A stretch of 59,649 bases of DNA from Rubrivivax sp. Lineage in GTDB: Bacteria; Pseudomonadota; Gammaproteobacteria; Burkholderiales; Burkholderiaceae_C. The stretch is taken from assembly GCA_022842825.1 (NCBI GenBank), contig JALHOU010000007.1, forward strand, positions 1 to 59,649, in the 5' to 3' direction. This document shows, piece after piece, positions 9,099 through 20,329 of the stretch (within the stretch, counting starts at the first letter, position 1; each line of letters opens with the position of its first letter). A program made the translations under genes and the position numbers. The notes below the pieces were generated by a model. It was given only the letters and a program-made list of their open reading frames with translations. It did no database searches and was not told the DNA's origin.

Positions 9099-10963
9099 GA
9101 GCGGCCGACGTCGATGCGCTCACCTTGCCGCAGCAGCTGCGGCACTGGGCACACGCGCGCCCCGACGCCGTGGCGTTGCGGCAGAAGGACTTCGGCATCT
9201 GGGAGCCCGTCACCTGGGCGTTGTACGAGCAGGCGGCGCGCCACTTCGGCCTCGGCCTGGTGAAGCTCGGCCTGCCCGAAGGCGGGCACTGCGCCATCAT
9301 CAGCGAGAACCGCAAGGAGTGGGTCTTTGCGCAACTCGGCTGCGGGCTCGTCGGCGCCGTCCCGGTCGGCGTCTATCCCACGTCGCCGGCGCCCGAGATC
9401 GAGTACCTGCTGCACGCCTCCGACGCCGTGGTGGTGGTGTGCGAAGACCAGGAGCAGCTCGACAAGGTGCTCGAGGTGCGCGAACGGCTGCCATTGCTGC
9501 GGCACCTCGTCGTCATCGACCCGCGCGGCCTGCGCCACTACGAGGTGCCGGGGATGATGACCTTCGAGGAGGTCACGGCACTCGGCGCCGCCTTCGAGCA
9601 CGAGAAACCGCGCATCGTCGAGGAGCGGCTCGAGCGGCAGCGCATGGACGACACGGCGCTGATGATCTTCACCAGCGGCTCCACAGGCCGGCCCAAGGCG
9701 GCGATGATCAGCTACGGCAACGTCGCCGCCATGGCGCGCGGCGCCGACGCCATCTACCGCTGCACGCCGGCCGACAGCATGGTCTCGTACCTGCCGCTGT
9801 GCCACGTGGCCGAGCAGATCTACACCGTGAACCTGCCGCTGCGCTCGGGCGCGGTGGTCAACTTCGCCGAGAGCCTGCGCACGGTGCAGAGCGACCTGCG
9901 CGAGATCGCGCCCACCCTCTTCCTCGGCGTGCCGCGCATCTGGGAGAAGCTGCACGCCAGCATCGAGATCAAGGTGCGCGAGACCGGGGGGCTGCGCCGC
10001 AAGCTCTACGAGCGCGCACTCGCGTCGACACTGCCCCTTGCCGACCTGCCGCCCGAGCGCCGCACGCTCGCGCAACGCCTCACGCACGGCCTTTGGTGGT
10101 GGCTGGTGCAACGCGCGCTCACCAACTTCATCGGCCTCACGCGCTGCCGCATGGCGCTTTCGGGTGCGGCGCCCATCGCGCCGGACATGCTGCGCTTCTT
10201 CCGCGCCCTCGGCGTGCCCATCCGCGAGGGCTACGGCATGACCGAGACGGCGGGCGTGGCCACCGTGCAGCGCAGCGCCGCCTCGCCGCTGGGCACCGTG
10301 GGCAGCGCCATCCCCGGCGTGGAGCTGAAGATCGCCGACGACGGGGAGCTGCTCGTACGCGGCCCCACCGTCTTCAAGGGCTACTACCGCAACGAGGCGG
10401 CCACGCGCGAGGCCATCGACGCCGAAGGCTGGCTGCACACCGGCGACGTGGCCGAGCGCGTGCCCACGGCGGGCAGCGCGGTGCATGGCGACGAGATCCG
10501 CATCATCGACCGCAAGAAGGACATCATGATCACCGCCGGCGGCAAGAACATCACCCCGAGCGAGATCGAGAACGCACTCAAGTTCAGCGCCTACGTCAAG
10601 GAGGCGATCGTCGTCGCCGACCGCCGGCCCTTCGTGGCGGCACTGATCCAGATCGACTACGACACGGTGGGCAAATGGGCCGAGGAGCAGGGCCTGGCCT
10701 ACACGCACTTCCGCAGCCTCGCCGAGCACGCGCGCGTGCGCGAGCTCGTGCAGGCCGAAGTGGACCGCGTCAATGCCCGCATGCCGCAGGTGCAGCAGGT
10801 GCGCAAGTTCCACCTGCTGACCAAGGAGCTCGACCACGACGACGGCGAGGTCACGGCGACGATGAAGGTCAAGCGCAGGAGCATTGCCGAGAAGTACGCC
10901 GATGCCATCGAGGCGCTGTACGGCGCCAGCGCGGCACGTTCACCCGAAGGACAGACGGCATGA
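9095..10963 (+). CDS. AMP-forming long-chain-type acyl-CoA ligase
   Basis: A 622-residue adenylate-forming enzyme of the long-chain acyl-CoA synthetase (FAA/FadD15-like) group. Core motifs are present: the P-loop IFTSGSTGRPKAA near residue 190, GYGMTET near 380, the WLHTGD hinge near 445 and the catalytic-lysine loop DRKKDIMITAGGKNI near 475. It forms acyl-AMP and then acyl-CoA from a free acid, ATP and CoA in the cytoplasm. The GTG start is set by a 4 bp overlap with livF, and the 3' end overlaps the SDR gene. The natural substrate is likely the acid imported by the Liv system and need not be a long-chain fatty acid. Confidence 0.92.
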
Positions 10964-11865
10964 CCCAGATCCGCTTCGACGGCCGCGTGGCCATCGTCAC
11001 CGGTGCCGGCGGCGGCCTGGGCCGCGCGCATGCGCTGCTGCTCGCGTCGCGCGGCGCGGCCGTGGTCGTCAACGACCTCGGCGGCAGCCTCAACGGCGTG
11101 GGCGGCGACACCGCGGCGGCGAGCCAGGTCGTGCGCGAGATCGAGGCCGCCGGCGGCCGCGCGCTCGCGAGCTTCGACGACATCGCCACGCCCGCGGGCG
11201 CGCAGCGCCTGGTCGATGCCGCGGCACAGGCCTTCGGCCGCGTCGACATCCTGATCAACAACGCCGGCATCCTGCGCGACAAGACGCTCGTCAAGATGGA
11301 GCCCGCCGACTTCGAGGCCGTGGTGCGCGTGCACCTGCTCGGCTCGGCGTGGTGCTCGCGTGCCGTGCTGCCGCTGATGCAGCAGCAGCAGTACGGCCGC
11401 ATCGTCATGACCACCTCGGCCGCGGGCCTCTACGGCAACTTCGGGCAGAGCAACTACGGCGCCGCCAAGCTCGCCGTCGTGGGCCTCATGAACTCGCTCA
11501 AGCTCGAGGCCGAGAAGTTCGGCATCCGCGTCAACACGATCGCCCCGGTGGCGCTGACACGCATGACCGAGGGCCTGCCCTTCGCGCGCATGCTGGAGGA
11601 GGCCACGCCCGAGCGTGTGGCCGCCGGCGTGGCCTACCTGGCCAGCGAGTCGTGCGATGCGAGCGGCATCGTGCTGGCCGCCGGCGCCGGCTACTTCTCC
11701 ACGGTGCGCATCATCGAAGGCCAGGGGGTGCACCTGCCCGCCGGCGACATCAGCCCCGAGACCGTGGCCGCCCGCTGGGGCGAGATCAGCGCCGAGGCAG
11801 ACGCGCGGCCGTTTGCGAATGCCGGTGCAGCGCTCCTCGGCGCCTTCGGAGGCGACCGCGGCTGA
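10960..11865 (+). CDS. SDR, (3R)-hydroxyacyl-CoA-dehydrogenase-like
   Basis: A 301-residue classical short-chain dehydrogenase. The NAD(P)-binding motif is TGAGGGLG (14-21), followed by VVVNDLGG, a sequence typical of the dehydrogenase domain of peroxisomal multifunctional enzyme type 2. The active site has Asn in INNAG, Ser153, Tyr166 and Lys170 (YGAAK). Length also fits that MFE-2-like group rather than 250-residue FabG. It would oxidise a 3-hydroxyacyl-CoA or reduce the ketone. It starts in an ATGA overlap with the ligase gene and is followed 16 bp later by the acyl-CoA dehydrogenase. Confidence 0.9.
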   Translation: MTQIRFDGRVAIVTGAGGGLGRAHALLLASRGAAVVVNDLGGSLNGVGGDTAAASQVVREIEAAGGRALASFDDIATPAGAQRLVDAAAQAFGRVDILINNAGILRDKTLVKMEPADFEAVVRVHLLGSAWCSRAVLPLMQQQQYGRIVMTTSAAGLYGNFGQSNYGAAKLAVVGLMNSLKLEAEKFGIRVNTIAPVALTRMTEGLPFARMLEEATPERVAAGVAYLASESCDASGIVLAAGAGYFSTVRIIEGQGVHLPAGDISPETVAARWGEISAEADARPFANAGAALLGAFGGDRG

Positions 11866-11881
11866 GCAGGCACCCGACGCG

Positions 11882-13066
11882 ATGATCGACGACCTCTACC
11901 CCGCCACCGCCCCGCTGGCCAGCGAGGAGCACGCGGCCTTCCGCGCCACCGTGCGCCGCTTCATCGCCGAAGAGGTCACGCCGCACCACGCGTTATGGGA
12001 GCGCGACGGCCAGGTTCCGCGCGAGCTCTGGCGGCGCGCCGGCGAGCTGGGCCTCTTGTGCCTGACCGTGCCCGAGGCCTACGGCGGCGCCGGCGTCGAT
12101 TTCGGCTACGCCGCCATCGTCACGGAGGAGATGGCGCGCGCCGGCGCCACCGGGCCGCTGTTCTACCTGCACTCCGACATCGTCGCGCCCTACCTCGTGC
12201 ACTACGGCACCGAGGCGCAGAAGCGGGCGTGGCTGCCGCGTCTGGCCAGCGGCGAGGTCATCGCCGCCATCGGCATGACCGAGCCCGGCGCCGGCAGCGA
12301 CCTCGCCTCGCTGCGCACACGCGCCGAGGCCGAGGGCGACGGCGCCGATGCCTGCTGGCGCATCAACGGCCAGAAGATCTTCATCAGCAACGGCCAGCTG
12401 TGCGACCTGCTGCTGCTGGCCGCCAAGACCGACCCGGCGCGCGGCGCGCACGGCGTGAGCCTGCTGCTCGTGCCCACGCACCTGAGCGGCTTCGGGCGCG
12501 GCCGGCGGCTCGAGAAGCTCGGCATGCACGCGCAGGACACCTCCGAGCTCTTCTTCACCGACCTGCGCGTGCCGCGCGACCACCTGCTCGGCGAGGCGGG
12601 GCGCGGCTTCGCCAACATGATGAGCCAGCTGCCGCAGGAGCGGCTGCTGGTGGCCATCACCGCGGTGGGCGCCATGGAGGCGGCGGTGGCCTGGACACGC
12701 GAGCAGGTGATGCAGCGCGAGGCCTTCGGCGCGCCGCTGGCCGACAAGCAGACTGTGCGCCACCGCCTGGCCGAGGCGCACGGCAACACGCGCGTGGCGC
12801 GCGCCTTCCTCGACGACTGCCTGCGCCGGCACCTGGCCGGCGAGCTCGACACCGCCACTGCCTCGATCGCCAAGTACTGGTGCACCGAGATGCAATTCCA
12901 GGTGCTCGACAACTGCCTGCAGCTCTTCGGCGGCTACGGCTACATGCGCGAATACCCGATCGCGCGCGCCTGGGTCGACGCGCGCGTGCAGCGCGTCTAC
13001 GGCGGCACCACCGAGATCATGAAGGAGATCGTGGCGCGCTCGTTGTTCGAGGGGCGGCGCGGCTGA
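11882..13066 (+). CDS. Acyl-CoA dehydrogenase
   Basis: A 394-residue FAD-dependent acyl-CoA dehydrogenase with the motifs IGMTEPGAGSD near 130-140 and FGGYGYMREYPIARAW near 349-364. The usual catalytic-Glu position in the C-terminal loop reads YGGTTEIM (Gly, not Glu, after Tyr), whereas Glu253 in LPQERLL falls where isovaleryl-CoA and long-chain dehydrogenases carry their base. This suggests a branched or bulky substrate. It introduces an alpha,beta double bond and passes electrons to ETF. It is the last clear gene of the mutase/Liv operon, and GCAGG lies about 11 bp before its ATG. Confidence 0.92.
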   Translation: MIDDLYPATAPLASEEHAAFRATVRRFIAEEVTPHHALWERDGQVPRELWRRAGELGLLCLTVPEAYGGAGVDFGYAAIVTEEMARAGATGPLFYLHSDIVAPYLVHYGTEAQKRAWLPRLASGEVIAAIGMTEPGAGSDLASLRTRAEAEGDGADACWRINGQKIFISNGQLCDLLLLAAKTDPARGAHGVSLLLVPTHLSGFGRGRRLEKLGMHAQDTSELFFTDLRVPRDHLLGEAGRGFANMMSQLPQERLLVAITAVGAMEAAVAWTREQVMQREAFGAPLADKQTVRHRLAEAHGNTRVARAFLDDCLRRHLAGELDTATASIAKYWCTEMQFQVLDNCLQLFGGYGYMREYPIARAWVDARVQRVYGGTTEIMKEIVARSLFEGRRG

Positions 13067-13173
13067 GGGTCGCGTATTCGCCACCCCCGGAAGACGCGCG
13101 CTTTGACGCGCACCGCACGGCCGCCTAGCATGCGCACAGCACCCTGGACTGGCCGTCGCGCCACCCACCGACG

Positions 13174-13569
13174 ATGAAGCTCCCGCACCGCCTCGCCCTG
13201 AAGCTCTCTCCCCTCGTCGAGGCCGCCCGCGGCGAGCCGCTCGTCGAGCCGTTCGTCGAGATCGGCCAATTCGACGACAACGTGCTCGTCATCGAGTCGT
13301 CGCACGGCAGCTTCGTCTTCGACCGCCTGTTGCGCGTCGTCAAGGAGGGTGAGCAGCAACTCGCCACCTTCGACACCATCCAGTCGGTGGACATCGCCGC
13401 CTTCCCGGGCGGGCGAGGCGAGCGCAGCTGGTCGATCACGCTCTTCCGCAGTCTCTTCGACCGCATCACCGTCGCCCGCACCTACGACGACGGCGACGCC
13501 TCGGTGGTGGCGGCCAAGATCGCCAGCGTCATCGGCTGCCGCATCGTCTCGCTGATGGGGCATCGTTGA
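13174..13569 (+). CDS. Conserved hypothetical protein, 131 residues
   Basis: I do not recognise the family. The protein is soluble, has no signal peptide, and alternates hydrophobic strands and charged turns ([48 protein letters not shown]), which looks like a small beta-rich, PH-like fold ending in a helix. The ATG at 13174 lacks an obvious ribosome-binding site. It lies 107 bp after the acyl-CoA dehydrogenase, so it may have its own promoter, and it converges on the export-ATPase gene. Codon use is like its neighbours and the frame is free of stops, which supports a real gene. Confidence 0.65.
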   Translation: MKLPHRLALKLSPLVEAARGEPLVEPFVEIGQFDDNVLVIESSHGSFVFDRLLRVVKEGEQQLATFDTIQSVDIAAFPGGRGERSWSITLFRSLFDRITVARTYDDGDASVVAAKIASVIGCRIVSLMGHR

Positions 13570-13577
13570 GGCGGCGC

Positions 13578-13590
13578 CCGGCTTCGCCGG
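13578..13590. terminator. Small GC hairpin between convergent genes (weak)
   Basis: CCGGC-TTC-GCCGG forms a 5 bp stem with a 3-base loop in the 51 bp gap between two convergent stop codons. There is no T-tract, so a bidirectional terminator role is only a guess. Confidence 0.25.
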
Positions 13591-13620
13591 CAGTGCCCGG
13601 CGAGGTCGCCCGGCGCACCC

Positions 13621-14358
13621 TCAACTGGCGGCACGCGGCGCGATGGCGCCGTCCACGAGCTCGACGATGCGATCGCAGCGCGCGGCCAGGCGTGGGTCGT
13701 GCGTCACGATGAGGAAAGCCGTGCCGTCCTCGGCGTTGAAGCGGCGCATGAGCGCGAACACGTCGTCGGCGCTGTGCGTGTCGAGGTTGCCCGTGGGTTC
13801 GTCGGCCAGCACCAGCGGCGAGCCGCGCGAGAGAGCGCGGGCGATGGCCACCCGCTGCTGCATGCCGCCCGAGAGCTGGTTGGGCCTGCGGTGCGCCGCG
13901 TCGGCCAGCCCCACCGCCTGCAGCAACGCCAGGCCACGCGCACGCGCCGCGGCGTCGAAGCGGCCGCTGCGGATGAACTCGGGCATGAGCACGTTCTCCA
14001 GCGCCGAGAACGCCGGCAGGAGGTGGTGGAACTGGAAGACGAAGCCGATCGCCTCGCTGCGCAGGCGCGTCAGCTCGGCGTCCTGCAGGCTCACCACCGG
14101 TTGCCCGAGCAGCCGGTAGTCGCCGCTGGTGAGCGGCTCCAGCAGGCCGATCAGGTTGAGCAGCGTGCTCTTGCCCGAGCCCGAAGGCCCGATCAGCGCC
14201 ACGAATTCGCCGCGCGTCACCGCCAGGTCGACGCCGTGCAGCACCTCGGTGACCACGGGCGTGCCCAGGCCGTAGCTCTTGCGCACGCCTGCCAGTTCGA
14301 TGAGCGGCTGGCCGTTGGTCGTCGGAGCCGACCGGCCCGCCTCGGGGGTGGCGTTCAC
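13621..14358 (-). CDS. ABC export ATPase, LolD/MacB type
   Basis: A 245-residue ATPase with Walker [10 protein letters not shown], the signature [15 protein letters not shown], Walker [12 protein letters not shown] and the H-loop VTHD. The ADEPTGNLD form is diagnostic for the LolD/MacB/FtsE group, which works with FtsX-like permeases. The GTG at 14358 is chosen because it overlaps the permease stop by 4 bp (GTGA). Together with the two upstream genes it forms a three-component exporter in the order adaptor, permease, ATPase. The substrate is unknown; lipoproteins, peptides or macrolide-like compounds are handled by relatives. Confidence 0.93.
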   Translation of the reverse strand: MNATPEAGRSAPTTNGQPLIELAGVRKSYGLGTPVVTEVLHGVDLAVTRGEFVALIGPSGSGKSTLLNLIGLLEPLTSGDYRLLGQPVVSLQDAELTRLRSEAIGFVFQFHHLLPAFSALENVLMPEFIRSGRFDAAARARGLALLQAVGLADAAHRRPNQLSGGMQQRVAIARALSRGSPLVLADEPTGNLDTHSADDVFALMRRFNAEDGTAFLIVTHDPRLAARCDRIVELVDGAIAPRAAS

Positions 14359-15602
14359 AGCCGGATCGCCTGCGCCGGGTCGAGCCGCGCCGCGCGGCGC
14401 GCCGGCGCCACGGCCGCCAGCACGCCGGCTGCCGTGGCGGCCAGGGCCACGCCGAGCGCCATGTCCAGCGGCAGATCGATCACGAAGAGCGGCTTGCCGT
14501 CGCTTCCCTTGGCGAAGTTGGAGAACGCCCACAACATGCCCTGGGCGAGCGCGACGCCCGCCAGTGAGCCGACCCAGCCGACGATGGCACCCTGCAGCAG
14601 GAACACCTGCGTCATCTGCGCACGCGTGGCGCCCATGGCGCGCAGGATGCCGATTTCCTTGCGCTTCTGCACCACCGAGACGACGAGCACGCTGGCAATG
14701 CCCAGCATCACGACCAGCGAGGTGAAGATGCGGATGAGCCCGGTGCTGATGCTCTGCGCCTGCAGGGCCGACAACAGCTGCGCGTTGCTGTCCATCCAGC
14801 TTTCCACATCCAGGCCGGTGCGCGCGCGCAACTGCGCGGCCAGGCCGGCGGCGCCGAAGAGGTCGCGCACGCGGCCATAGGTCTGCGTCATGCCGCCCGG
14901 GATGCCGAGCAGGCTCTGCGCGCTCGTCTGCGTGACGTAGACGAAGCGCCGGTTGAGGTCGCGGTTGCCGAGGTCGAACAGGCCCGCGACCTTGAAGGTG
15001 TCGGTCACGGCGCCGGCGCCGCCGGCGCGCACGACGACGCGGTCGCCGAGCACCAGGCCCAGGTCGTCGGCCAGCTCGCGGCCGATCAGCGTCTCGCCCG
15101 GGGACACGCGCGCCACCCCCTGCACGATGCGCGTGCGCAGGGCCACGATGCGGTCGTAGCCCTCGAAGTCGATGCCCATGAGCGAGATGGCCCGGCTCGC
15201 GTCTCCCCGCTGCGCCAGCGCCGCGCCGCTGGCGACACTGGTCACCGCGAGCACGCCCGGCAGGCGGGCCATCTCGGCCTCGATGGCGCGCCAGTCGTCG
15301 AGCGTGCGCAGGCGCTGGGCGCGCGACTGCACGTCGCGCGCCACGGTGCCGGGGCCGACCCCGACCAACGCCGCGGCGCCGGGCACCGACAGCGCCGCCG
15401 TCGTGCGCTCTTCGCGCGCCTTCACCGTCAGGTGCGCCTGCGTGCCGAGGGTGCGCTCGATGGTGTTGCTCTGCAGGCCCTGGATGAGGGCCGAGACATA
15501 GGTCACCACCGCCACGCCGGCCGCCACGCCGACGACGATGAGCAGGCTCTGGAAGCGACCCTCGCGCAGGAAGCGCCAGGCCACGGTGAAGGCGAAGCCC
15601 AT
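14355..15602 (-). CDS. FtsX-like ABC permease (MacB/LolC group)
   Basis: A 415-residue permease with one N-terminal membrane span (residues about 18-40), a large periplasmic domain of about 220 residues, and three C-terminal spans containing the FtsX signature ([21 protein letters not shown]). This is the layout of LolC/E and MacB permeases without a fused ATPase. GAAGAG precedes the ATG. It lies 9 bp from the adaptor gene and overlaps the ATPase gene, so all three are one operon. Confidence 0.9.
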   Translation of the reverse strand: MGFAFTVAWRFLREGRFQSLLIVVGVAAGVAVVTYVSALIQGLQSNTIERTLGTQAHLTVKAREERTTAALSVPGAAALVGVGPGTVARDVQSRAQRLRTLDDWRAIEAEMARLPGVLAVTSVASGAALAQRGDASRAISLMGIDFEGYDRIVALRTRIVQGVARVSPGETLIGRELADDLGLVLGDRVVVRAGGAGAVTDTFKVAGLFDLGNRDLNRRFVYVTQTSAQSLLGIPGGMTQTYGRVRDLFGAAGLAAQLRARTGLDVESWMDSNAQLLSALQAQSISTGLIRIFTSLVVMLGIASVLVVSVVQKRKEIGILRAMGATRAQMTQVFLLQGAIVGWVGSLAGVALAQGMLWAFSNFAKGSDGKPLFVIDLPLDMALGVALAATAAGVLAAVAPARRAARLDPAQAIRL

Positions 15603-15611
15603 GCCGGCTCT

Positions 15612-16895
15612 TCAGTCTCGCCCCAGGCCGCGCATCGCCGGGCCCACGTCGAGCCCCTCGCCGGCGGCGCCGCCTGCGGTGCGCTCCACGGCGCGCACGC
15701 GCGCACCGGCCACCACGGCGGCGTCGAGCACGACCTGCTCGCCCTCGCGCAGCCCCTGCACCACCTCCAAGGCGCTGAGCGTGTGCAGGCCGGTCGACAC
15801 CGGCCGCAGCGCGGCACGGCCGTCTTGCACGACCAGCACCGCCGGCCCCGCGCGCAAGGCCTCGGCCGGCAGCGCAATGGCCTTGTCGCGCCGCCCGGTG
15901 ACGATCTCAATCGACACCGTCATGTCGTTTTTCAGCACCACGGGCGGCGGCAGGGCAGCGGGCAGCGAGAACTTGACCTCGACGGCGCCGCGCTGCGCAT
16001 CCACCAGCGGCGCGACGCTCGCGATGCGCGCCTCGAAGGCGCCGCCCGGGAAGGCATCGGCCACGACCCCGGCCACCAGGCCGGGCGTCAGGCGCGAGAG
16101 GTATTTCTCGTCCACCAGCGCCACCAGTTGCACCGGGCCGCGCACGCTCAGCTCGGCCAGCCGCGTGCCCGGCTGCACGATCTGCCCGGGCTCGACCAGC
16201 CGCGCCAGCACCGTGCTCTCGGCCGGCGCGGTGATGCGCGTCTGCGCCAGCCGCGCCCGCGCGAAGTCGAGCGCGGCGCGCGCCTCCGTCACGCGGGCCT
16301 CGGCCTGCAGCAGCTCGGTGCCGCTCTGGTTGGCTTCCTGCTGCACCTGGGCCGATCGCTGCGCCGCCTGCGCCACCTCCGCCACGCGCCGCACCTCGTC
16401 CAGGCGCGCCTGGCCGATGAAACCCTGGGCCAGCAGCTGCTCGGTGCGCTGCACCTCGCGCTCGGCGGCGGCGGCATTGGCGCGTGCCTGCTCCAGCTGC
16501 TGCAACGCCACCGGCGCGGCCAGCCGGCGCTGGCTGGCCAGGCGCGCCAACGCCGAGGCCAGCCCGGCCTCGGCCTGGCGCAGCGCGGCGGCCAGCTCGG
16601 CGTCTTCCAGGCGCACGATGAGCTCGCCCGCGCCCAACGTGCCGCCCTCGCGCCGCGTCACCTCGGCCACGCGGCCAGTGATGGTGCTGCCGACGAAGAC
16701 GCGGTTCTCGCTGACGACGCGCCCGCTCACGGCCAGGCTTTGCGTCAGCGACGCCGCGCGCACCGTCCACACCGGCACCGGCACGGCGCGCGTACGGCTC
16801 CACGCCAGCGCAGCCGCGGCCGCCGCCACGAGCAGCAAGGCCAGGATCCAGGGGCGCCGCAACTGGCCCTTCAAGGCGGCAGGCAGTTGAACCAT
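15612..16895 (-). CDS. HlyD/MacA-type periplasmic adaptor protein
   Basis: A 427-residue membrane-fusion protein. It has one N-terminal membrane anchor ([18 protein letters not shown], about residues 15-32). A barrel/lipoyl half-motif ([20 protein letters not shown]) is followed by a long Ala/Gln/Arg-rich coiled coil, the second lipoyl half ([22 protein letters not shown]) and a beta-barrel domain. Such adaptors link an inner-membrane ABC permease to an outer-membrane channel; no TolC-like gene is nearby. It is the first gene of the three-gene export operon. Confidence 0.9.
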   Translation of the reverse strand: MVQLPAALKGQLRRPWILALLLVAAAAAALAWSRTRAVPVPVWTVRAASLTQSLAVSGRVVSENRVFVGSTITGRVAEVTRREGGTLGAGELIVRLEDAELAAALRQAEAGLASALARLASQRRLAAPVALQQLEQARANAAAAEREVQRTEQLLAQGFIGQARLDEVRRVAEVAQAAQRSAQVQQEANQSGTELLQAEARVTEARAALDFARARLAQTRITAPAESTVLARLVEPGQIVQPGTRLAELSVRGPVQLVALVDEKYLSRLTPGLVAGVVADAFPGGAFEARIASVAPLVDAQRGAVEVKFSLPAALPPPVVLKNDMTVSIEIVTGRRDKAIALPAEALRAGPAVLVVQDGRAALRPVSTGLHTLSALEVVQGLREGEQVVLDAAVVAGARVRAVERTAGGAAGEGLDVGPAMRGLGRD

Positions 16896-17042
16896 CGTGC
16901 GGCATTGTGGCCCGCCCGCCGCGTGGCACCGGCCGGCCGTGCGCAGGCCTTGCGCCAGGGCAAGGCCGAAGCGGCGCGGCGGCCGGGCCTCGCCGCGCTC
17001 GCGTATGCTGCAGACCTTGTCGCTTCGATCGAGGAAAGACCC

Positions 17043-17225
17043 GTGGCCAAACCCAATTACGCCTTCGAGAAGCGCCAGCGCGAGCTGGAGAAGAAGAAGA
17101 AGAAGGAAGAAAAGGCGCAGCGCAAGCAGCAGACCCGCGGCGACTCCCCCGTCGACGGCCAGAATCCGGCCGACGCAGGCCCGGCGGACGCACCGAGCCC
17201 GGCGACGCCATCGGCCGAGCGCTGA
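17043..17225 (+). CDS. Small Lys/Glu-rich protein (60 residues)
   Basis: A short basic protein starting VAKPNYAFEKRQRELEKKKK at a GTG preceded by GAGGAAAG. The first half is a charged helix rich in Lys, Glu and Arg; the second half is Pro/Ala/Asp-rich and disordered. Very similar small proteins are common in Burkholderiales genomes, where they are annotated as hypothetical; that memory is the basis for calling it real. The function is unknown, though nucleic-acid binding would suit the composition. Confidence 0.75.
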   Translation: MAKPNYAFEKRQRELEKKKKKEEKAQRKQQTRGDSPVDGQNPADAGPADAPSPATPSAER

Positions 17226-17262
17226 GCCGCGTTCAGCCGCCGCTTTGTGGCGCCTTGCCCCG

Positions 17263-17634
17263 ATGACCGATTCCGCCTTTCCGGATGCCCGCCGGGGTCC
17301 GCCCGACCGGCGCTTCCACGACGCTGCCCAGGCCTTGTTGCAGCTGGCCCGGTCCTGGGGCGACCAGCCCTACGGAGCCGTGGTCGTGGCCGACGGCGTG
17401 ATCGTCGGCGTCGGGCCGAGCCGCGTCGTCGTCGACCAGGACTTCACGGCGCATGCCGAGCGCGTGGCCTTGCGCGACGCCCAGCGCCGCCTGGGACGAC
17501 CCAGCCTCGCCGGCGCGGTGCTCGTCTCGACCTCGCGCCCCTGCGCCGCCTGCGAGGCGGCGGCCGCGGCCGCAGGTCTGGGCCGCATGTACCACGGCCC
17601 CACTCTCTTCGACGCCGGCGCGCCACAGCCCTGA
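17263..17634 (+). CDS. Nucleoside/cytidine deaminase-like zinc protein
   Basis: A 123-residue protein with the two zinc motifs of the cytidine/deoxycytidylate deaminase superfamily: HAE in FTAHAERVALRDA and PCAAC in TSRPCAACEAAAA. His and the two Cys bind zinc, and Glu is the proton shuttle. It is close in length to small tRNA- or nucleoside-deaminase-like proteins, but I cannot assign the base acted on. The ATG at 17263 follows the small basic protein by 37 bp. Confidence 0.8.
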   Translation: MTDSAFPDARRGPPDRRFHDAAQALLQLARSWGDQPYGAVVVADGVIVGVGPSRVVVDQDFTAHAERVALRDAQRRLGRPSLAGAVLVSTSRPCAACEAAAAAAGLGRMYHGPTLFDAGAPQP

Positions 17635-17722
17635 GGCGGCGCGCCGCCACGTCGCCGTCAGCCAGGCAGGAGTCGACCGCGTTCAAAGGCCGCCGTCTGA
17701 ACGGTGCACGCACGAGGTTTCC

Positions 17723-17983
17723 ATGGTCCGCCAGCCCGAGATCCACTGCCCCGCCTGCGGTTACCGACCCCGCCTGGAGGACCGCTGGGCCTGCACGCCC
17801 GAATGCGGTACGGTGTGGCATACGTTCTGGACCGGCGGCATCTGCCCCGGCTGCGCGCGCCCGTGGAAGACGACGCAGTGCCCGGCCTGTGAGAAGGTCT
17901 CGCCGCACCGCGCCTGGTACCACCTGCCCAGCGAAGAGACGAATTCGCGCACCGAGCCGGCGGAGCTGGGCACCGGAGCCTGA
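17723..17983 (+). CDS. Zinc-ribbon protein, 86 residues
   Basis: A small cysteine-rich protein with four Cys pairs (CPAC, CTPEC, CPGC, CPAC) at regular spacing in its first 60 residues, enough for two zinc ribbons, then a short polar tail. Ribbons of this sort usually stabilise proteins that bind nucleic acids or other proteins. The ATG at 17723 is the first that keeps all Cys pairs. No closer family was recognised. Confidence 0.75.
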   Translation: MVRQPEIHCPACGYRPRLEDRWACTPECGTVWHTFWTGGICPGCARPWKTTQCPACEKVSPHRAWYHLPSEETNSRTEPAELGTGA

Positions 17984-18151
17984 GCGCCCACGCCGTGGCG
18001 GCAACGGGGCCTTGCAGGCAGCCCCATCGCCTCCACCTTCCGGGTTTGGCGCCATCGGGCTGCGCCTGGGGCTCATCGGGTCGCAGCGTCGCTGGCGCGG
18101 AAGTCGCGCCAAGGGCTGGAGTGCGGCGCTTCTGTCACCATCTGGCCCGCC

Positions 18152-19288
<1,137 letters not shown>

Positions 19289-19369
19289 CGCGCCGGCTTC
19301 GCCACGAGTCCTTCAGGGGGCGCATGGCGCAGCGCGCACCATGCCGCCGGCCCTTCGGCCATGGCTGGC

Positions 19370-20173
19370 TCAGGCCGGCATCAACCGGTCGTCGAAAATC
19401 GCCACCGCCCGCGTCCACCCCGCCGAGGCGCCGCGGATCTTGTGCGGGAAGCAGCTGATGAAGAAGCCGTCGGCCGGCACCGACTCGAGGTTGTGCAGCT
19501 TCTCGATGTGGCAGTAGCCGATGTCGCGCCCGGCCTTGTGCCCTTCCCAGATGAGGCTGGCATCGTGCGTCTCGCCGTACTTCCTGGCCGTGTGCACGAA
19601 GGGCGCGTCCCAGCTCCAGGCATCCGTGCCGGTGAGGCGCACGCCGCGCTCGAGAAGGTACATCGTCGCCTCGTAGCCCATGCCGCAGCCGGCGCTCACG
19701 TAATCAGGGTGGCCGTAGCGCGAGCCGGCGCGCGTGTTGACGACGACGATCTCCAGCGGCTTCAGCTCGTGGCCGATGCGTTTCAACTCCGCCTCGACAT
19801 TCGCTGCAGTGACGACGTAGCCGTCGGCGAAGTGGCGGAAGTCCAGCTTCACCGCCGGCTGGAAGCACCACTCCAGCGGCACGTCGTGGATGGCGATGGC
19901 CGGCTTCTTGTCGCCGAGCGCCTTGTCCATGGTGCTGTGGAAGTGGTACGGCGCGTCCAGGTGCGTGCCGTTGTGCGTGGACAGCTGCACCAGCTCCACC
20001 GCCCAGCCTTCGCCGTCGGGCAGGTCTTCCTTCTTCAACCCGGGGAAGAACGGCGCGATCTGCTCGAAGGTGTTGTCGTGCGTGAAGTACTGGATCTTGG
20101 GCGCGAAGGCCGGGGGATCGGACAGCACGTCGTTCTCGAGGTAGATCGACAGGTCGACAAAGCGGCGGGGCAT
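19370..20173 (-). CDS. Cyclase-family metal-dependent hydrolase
   Basis: A 267-residue protein of the cyclase family (kynurenine formamidase, isatin hydrolase and relatives), defined by the metal-binding motif HNGTHLDAPYHF at residues 67-78. These enzymes use Zn or Mn to open or hydrolyse amide and cyclic amide bonds. The ATG at 20173 is preceded by AAGGAGAG. It lies downstream of a complete NMT1-type ABC importer on the same strand, so it may process the imported compound, although 156 bp with a tandem repeat separate it from the permease gene. Confidence 0.85.
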   Translation of the reverse strand: MPRRFVDLSIYLENDVLSDPPAFAPKIQYFTHDNTFEQIAPFFPGLKKEDLPDGEGWAVELVQLSTHNGTHLDAPYHFHSTMDKALGDKKPAIAIHDVPLEWCFQPAVKLDFRHFADGYVVTAANVEAELKRIGHELKPLEIVVVNTRAGSRYGHPDYVSAGCGMGYEATMYLLERGVRLTGTDAWSWDAPFVHTARKYGETHDASLIWEGHKAGRDIGYCHIEKLHNLESVPADGFFISCFPHKIRGASAGWTRAVAIFDDRLMPA

Positions 20174-20211
20174 GGGGCTCTCCTTTGGGGTGAGTCGGGG
20201 GGTCTCGGTTC

Positions 20212-20267
20212 GATGGCTCGATGGCTCGATGGCACGATGGCACGATGGCACGATGCGTCGATGCGCG
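20212..20267. repeat. 8-bp tandem repeat GATGGCNC, seven units
   Basis: Seven consecutive octamers: GATGGCTC twice, GATGGCAC three times, then the degenerate GATGCGTC and GATGCGCG. The array lies between the second ABC permease gene and the cyclase gene, just upstream of the cyclase ribosome-binding site. An eight-base unit can vary in number by replication slippage and alter promoter spacing. Confidence 0.9.
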
Positions 20268-20329
20268 GTCGGTGCGGCGGGTGGGTGCGTTGCGGGCGAT
20301 GGGGTTCTTGCGGTCGCTGTGCGCCACCC

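Noticed and set aside
20212-20267. CRISPR-like array
   Set aside because: Units are 8 bp and contiguous with no spacers; it is a microsatellite. No CRISPR or cas gene was seen.
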